Made by a program: the position numbers and the translations under genes. This document shows, in pieces, positions 59,801 through 64,000 of a stretch of DNA of 64,000 bases (positions are counted from its first letter, which is position 1; each line of letters starts with the position of its first letter). This DNA comes from Stenocarpella maydis (lineage: Eukaryota > Ascomycota > Sordariomycetes > Diaporthales > Diaporthaceae), in contig NQMI01000034.1 in NCBI GenBank assembly GCA_002270565.1, positions 147,681 to 211,680 of the forward strand, given 5' to 3'. The notes under the pieces are model-generated. The model made no database searches, had not been told where the DNA came from, and worked only from the letters and a program-made list of their open reading frames with translations.

Positions 59801-62771
59801 ATCGCTAGCTTACACTCCTCTCCACCGTGTATGGTGGCACACATTTGAACCTGTATTGACGGCAACGAGTACCATTCTCAGCCCCTCTGCGAGATGCCGC
59901 CGCCATGGCTCTTTTCGAAGACCGCCAAGCACCGTATGCAATAAACATGGCGCACATGGCGTCGGGCGAGACAACAGATCGCGGCGGGCGCCTTTTGAGA
60001 CGCTGGGGGGGCAAGTCATAAAAAGATGCATGCTTCAGAAATCATTGGAGGCACAATCTCACCCACATAACCAGCATATTAGGCAACACCAGGTCAGCTT
60101 CCAGGGGACAAGAGATGTGTCTGTGGACGTATTTCCAGCAGTTTGCGGTGACGTTCGAAATGTGTACTGCGGCCGAGAAAAACAACATTTTGTCTCCCAA
60201 CGGGGAAACCACAGAGTTGACTCTATCTAGTAAGTCGGCCACCTGGCCGTTAGACAGCTGGCTACGCGGGTCACAGCGGCCCTCTCCCAGACTTTACGGG
60301 GTACTGACACAAGGCCGAGGAGAGGGCATTCCTACATCAACATGATATCGGCCCCTTGAAACACCAAGACCGGCCACTCTCTCCCTGGTGTTCGCTGGCA
60401 AGAAAATGAGTAGCCAGCATTTTGGGGTGACATCAGTTAAGAAACAGCAGATCCTGCTCATATGCGATCCTGGCTTCCTCATTGGCTGGGCGTGCTGAAC
60501 CGCTATTGTTTTGATTGCCGACAGGGGCACAGCCAAGAGTTGGGATGGGGCCCAACCGCGTCACCGGCGCCAAAGGAACACCAACTTTATTTTGATGGGA
60601 TGGCTCCTTTGCTCTCTAGTTGCGGTCGAGCCTTATCCGGAGTCACCAAGCCATGCGTCAATCAGCCTATGTCCGACAACACATGGCTGTGCTTTACCGA
60701 CTGGGCCCTTACGGGCCGCTTGCACGAACAACTCCCGCCATTGTCACCCCTCCACGCCACATTTTCGTGGTCAAGTCCGACCCGGGACGGGGGACCAAGG
60801 CTGTTTGAAGGCCGTGGCAAGGAAAGGGCAATGTAAGCATGAATATCCCCTCACAAAGGGGTCCCAGTTATGAGGGGCCGCTCTCTTCACATGGTATATG
60901 CCATGACTGTCAGTGACCCAGAAAAAAGCCTGAGGGGCGAATACCAAGACAGAGCCGGGTGCCACATACCGAAATAGTACGGGGATGGTTCACCTGTGAT
61001 CAGTGTTACCGTGCTGGCTATCAAGCTCGGCCTGCTCCGCGAAGCTGCCTGGACAAGGCATGAGACACGTGAAGCTTCTGGACTTGTCTCGGTTGTCCCT
61101 ATAGGGATGATGATGCTGCGCTACGAAAGCATGTGAAGGATGAAGTCGAGTGTGCTCGACAATCTACGTCACTGGGGTGGTTGTCTTGGATCCCGTGGGC
61201 TCAGGTTTGATTCAGATCTCCTCAAGTCTTCATGGTCACGGGCTTTCAGACCTCGGTTTGCCACTTCATCGTCTTAACTCAACACTTCGGCTCCATTACT
61301 CCCCTGGCCCAGGTAGGCATGGAGATTTATCTCGCGAGCTCATCGCTGCCTTTGAACGAAGCCGTACGAGATAATGTGCACTTCTCAACCTGGCGGCCAT
61401 CTCGACCACTGGCCTCGGCTTGGTAATCCGAAGCTCAGCGCATCGGGCATCGCGAAACTTTCGGTCAAGTATACATAACCTAACGGTACCACAATCCAAC
61501 ATATTCCGCAGACACGTCATATTTGGGCATCGTTATAGTTGCCCGACCTTGACAGCGGAATGAGATGCAGCTGTCTCTAACGTAATCCAGTCTGACTTGA
61601 AGCTGGACCCCGGCGCACACTACGAAGGGTAGTCGGACTCTGCCACAAAGCATGCGATGTAGACACATGCAAGACCTTGTAACGTGTTTGCAGAGATCCC
61701 TTCCGGTTACCCTTCCCCGCCTGGCGCAAATTAGGGCTTATGTCCGTATACCGCTCGGCTGTCTGCAGTAATCCACGCCTGAAAGGATCTGCTGTCCAAA
61801 CGGACGTCTCAGCTCTTGTGCCTTTCGTAAATGTGCGTGCATCCGGCTCGCCGGACGGCGCCACGGCTCTGCCATGTCTTGCCTTCCAAATAGAAGTCCG
61901 GCTTCTCACGGTCGAGATCGGCAGACTGATTCATGTTGCCGCACGGTGGCTTGCCTTAACATCCTACCAGGCCTCCGCATGGCCCTGGAGGGAAGCCGGC
62001 TTCCGGTCTCCTCGGGTGCCGCGGGCGGGGACACGGAAAGTAGAGTGCAGAAGCAAGGATGGATTGGGGGTGATGGAGCGAGCGAGCTTGGCCGGTGACA
62101 CAAGAATATGCTCATTGCACGTTCGATGCGGCGGGAACAAGACAAGAGAGGCTCAGAGACAGGCTGGCTGGCTGGCTGGGACAATGTTTCGATTGTACTC
62201 AGCCGCCAGCAACGTCATCCTATACCTGTCTGTTGTCGAACTTACAACACAGGACCTGCCTAACCGCTCTGTCGCGACGTAAGCACTCCCTGGGGGCTTT
62301 TCTTTTCCACATCTGTCAGTTCCAGCCCGCCCCTGTCTCGAGGCCGAAGAGGCGAGGGCTTCTGATTTGGGCTTCGTCCTCGCCCTCCCTTGGGACCAGG
62401 GAAGTGACTCTCAAAGGAGTGTTGAGTGGGAGGGAGGCCAGGGCTCGCGTGCTCCCGGCTGGAACCACCTCTGAGAGGTTGGTGGTAAATGCATGCTGGC
62501 GGTTGTAACGCTGCAACCCACGTGGCGGCAATGTGGTCTGGGCCAAGATTCGAAACGTCGCGAGCCTGCATGAGGCTACGGCTGCCTACCGTGGCTCCCT
62601 ACCTTGGAGGCGGCGGTGCACTCTGTGAGTTTGTGGGATGGCAGTGAGAAGGTTGCAACGCGGTGATAGATTGCACGACTTGTACGAACAGGGGAGCTCT
62701 GCGGTGATACTTCTGCGCTGGCGAGCCTCACATGTCCATGTTGTCTCTTGTCATGACACGTCTACTCCGAC
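56897..62771. other. Gene-poor 5.9 kb
   Basis: Promoter side of the CAP gene, then a long stretch with many short frames of up to 180 codons on both strands, none with domain, splice or composition support. A C-run lies at 58342-58352. I see no gene, but short multi-exon genes could be missed by eye. Confidence 0.45.
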
Positions 62772-63505
62772 TCAGACACGCGTCCCCGTGTGCCCGTCCG
62801 ATGTCTGGGGGCAGCGCATATTAATTGCTGCAGGATTCCAAAACTCGCCGGGGACAAATCCTTTCTTATTCGACGGTGATGTGTTTGGCACGACTGTGCG
62901 CTTCCTTCCCGCGGACATAAAGGAGCCTTGGTATACCCGGCCCCCAAACTGTGACATTGATGATGGATTCCATTGTGGGGTTCCTGTAGAAATTTGCTGA
63001 TAATTACGTTCAAACAAGCCGTAGGAGATGTAGAGGCATCTAGCCGCAGCTTGTATCCAGGCTCCAATGGGCAGGCCCATACCAGGAGGCCAACGTTTGA
63101 TTTCTCCCTCCACTCTAGGCAGCTTTAGCAAATGCGGCCATTTCTTGGCGCTGATTCCTGATCTAAATGATTCAAGGTTAGCATTTTCACGGGAACCCTC
63201 AAATCTCTCGTAGTCATGCGACCATGGGATCCAAACAAATCCTGCAATTTCAGGCCAGCAGCCCTTGTGACTGAATTGGTCTCTGCGATAGCCAAACCAC
63301 TCTTTCCCGGGCTTTACAAAGACCCAATAAATCTGAATATGTGGCCAGGTCTTAGGAGTTCATTGGCACCAACGGCTCTGTCTTCTTGTCTTATTTCAGC
63401 ACCAGATAAATGAACTTCCGGCCATTTTGGTGTCTCGGGATCAGGATCATACAGGCAGAAGGGCCAGTATGGCCGTCCTAAAAATGCAAAACAGAAACTC
63501 GGTCC
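62772..63505 (-). pseudogene. Frame-broken coding relic with repeated W-P motifs, unknown family
   Basis: Two overlapping minus-strand frames read as one protein. The first (63505-63317) contains G-R-P-Y-W-P-F-C and P-K-W-P-E-V-H-L-S-G. The second (63359-62772, 195 codons) contains K-T-W-P-H-I-Q-I-Y-W, C-W-P-E-I-A-G-F-V-W, K-K-W-P-H-L-L-K-L-P and R-W-P-P-G-M-G-L-P. The style switches frame near 63350, suggesting a one-base indel, a sequencing error or a missed intron. Two TAA codons just upstream of the first frame may be former Gln codons. I do not recognise the family. The downstream part (G-A-W-I-Q-A-A-A-R-C-L-Y) is also open and protein-like. Confidence 0.45.
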
Positions 63506-63659
63506 TTACGATTACTCAAACCTGTTGTTCTTTTTGGATCCGTGCCGTGTCTAGAGAGTATGTACACACTTTTTGTGTCCCCCAGATAGCACCACCTTCT
63601 CCATCGGCACTTGAAGAAATGCCTGCACGGTCTGATGTACCGCAACAACAAAGTTTCCT
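63506..63659. other. Short spacer between the WP-repeat relic and NDUFA8
   Basis: 3' flank of the complex I subunit gene. No feature is recognised. Confidence 0.5.
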
Positions 63660-64000
63660 CTATGATGACTTCGCATCATCGTACTTGGCATGTGGCTGGT
63701 ATGGGATCGGTGAGTGAGCGTAGATCTGTTGTGACCGCAGGTGGACGGGGATCTTGCCGGCGGCATCGGGGATGACCTTCTCGAGTTTCTGTGGTGGTTT
63801 GGGATGTAAGCATTACTGGACGGTAAGATGAAAATGCCACGCCCAAGGTAGGCCCTGCGGTCCTAGGGATTGGGGCCAACATACCAGGTTGTGGAATACG
63901 CATTTGTTCAGGCGCCACTCGGCTGGCCGGCACTGCCAGAGCTGCTGGTTGTTGTTGTCCAGGCACTCGTAATGGGCGCGGAATTCCTCAAGGCATGACT
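63660..64000 (-). CDS. NDUFA8: NADH:ubiquinone oxidoreductase subunit NDUFA8 (about 20.8 kDa), C-terminal part
   Basis: Exon 64000-63885 (cut by the window edge), a 96-nt intron (GTATGT...CACAG), and exon 63788-63660. The visible part holds one complete coiled-coil-helix-coiled-coil-helix unit: C-L-E-E-F-R-A-H-Y-E-C and C-R-P-A-E-W-R-L-N-K-C, both C-x9-C. It is followed by the family's tail K-L-E-K-V-I-P-D ... P-V-H-L-R. NDUFA8 is an accessory subunit of respiratory complex I on the intermembrane-space side, imported through the Mia40 disulfide relay. The first CHCH unit and the start codon lie beyond the right edge. Confidence 0.9.

Noticed and set aside
1..64000. CRISPR array, rRNA operon, biosynthetic gene cluster
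   Set aside because: No spaced short repeats of CRISPR type, no rRNA-like sequence, and no grouping of tailoring enzymes with a core synthase.

Overview
The window is nuclear DNA of a filamentous ascomycete, most likely a Sordariomycete. The evidence is short (50-160 nt) GT-AG introns, GC-rich coding sequence with long chance antisense frames, a filamentous-fungal gene set, and two AT-rich islands packed with transposon remnants whose coding frames carry the C-to-T / G-to-A stop codons typical of repeat-induced point mutation (RIP). No rRNA, CRISPR or credible tRNA gene was seen.

Layout. 1-3.25 kb: AT-rich island with the RIP-damaged pol 3' end of a Ty3/gypsy chromovirus (integrase C-terminus plus chromodomain), a degraded coiled-coil frame and a diverged direct repeat. 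3.25-16.8 kb: a PAN-like single-pass membrane protein (-), a small Lys-rich protein (-), the nucleoporin POM152 (-) and, divergent from it, a UCH37-type ubiquitin C-terminal hydrolase (+). 16.85-24.98 kb: a second AT-rich island that is one LTR insertion with 155/156-bp LTRs, a perfect 5-bp target duplication and a half-tRNA-iMet primer site. Inside it lies a second LTR pair bracketing a Ty1/copia reverse transcriptase/RNase H relic.

25-64 kb: a Whi5/Nrm1-type G1/S repressor (-), a metzincin-like zinc metalloprotease with a jacalin-like tail (+), a Dal5-family MFS permease (+), phosphatidylserine synthase CHO1 (+), threonyl-tRNA synthetase (-), ER glucosidase I of family GH63 (-), an FBXO21-like F-box/SirB1/YccV protein (+), a ceramide synthase whose first exon is not visible (+), a secreted Pro/Ser/Thr-rich protein (-), a CAP/PR-1 protein (-), a frame-broken WP-repeat relic (-) and, at the right edge, the C-terminal half of complex I subunit NDUFA8 (-).

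These genes do not form an operon or biosynthetic cluster. Most are housekeeping genes: nuclear pore, proteasome/ubiquitin, cell cycle, lipid synthesis, translation, N-glycan trimming and respiration. I found no convincing new multi-gene system. The most interesting leads are the repeated intergenic palindrome TACCTAGGTA, the nested LTR island, the WP-repeat relic, and a ceramide synthase that appears truncated at a poly-C assembly scar. Exon coordinates were read by eye from splice signals and reading-frame continuity.
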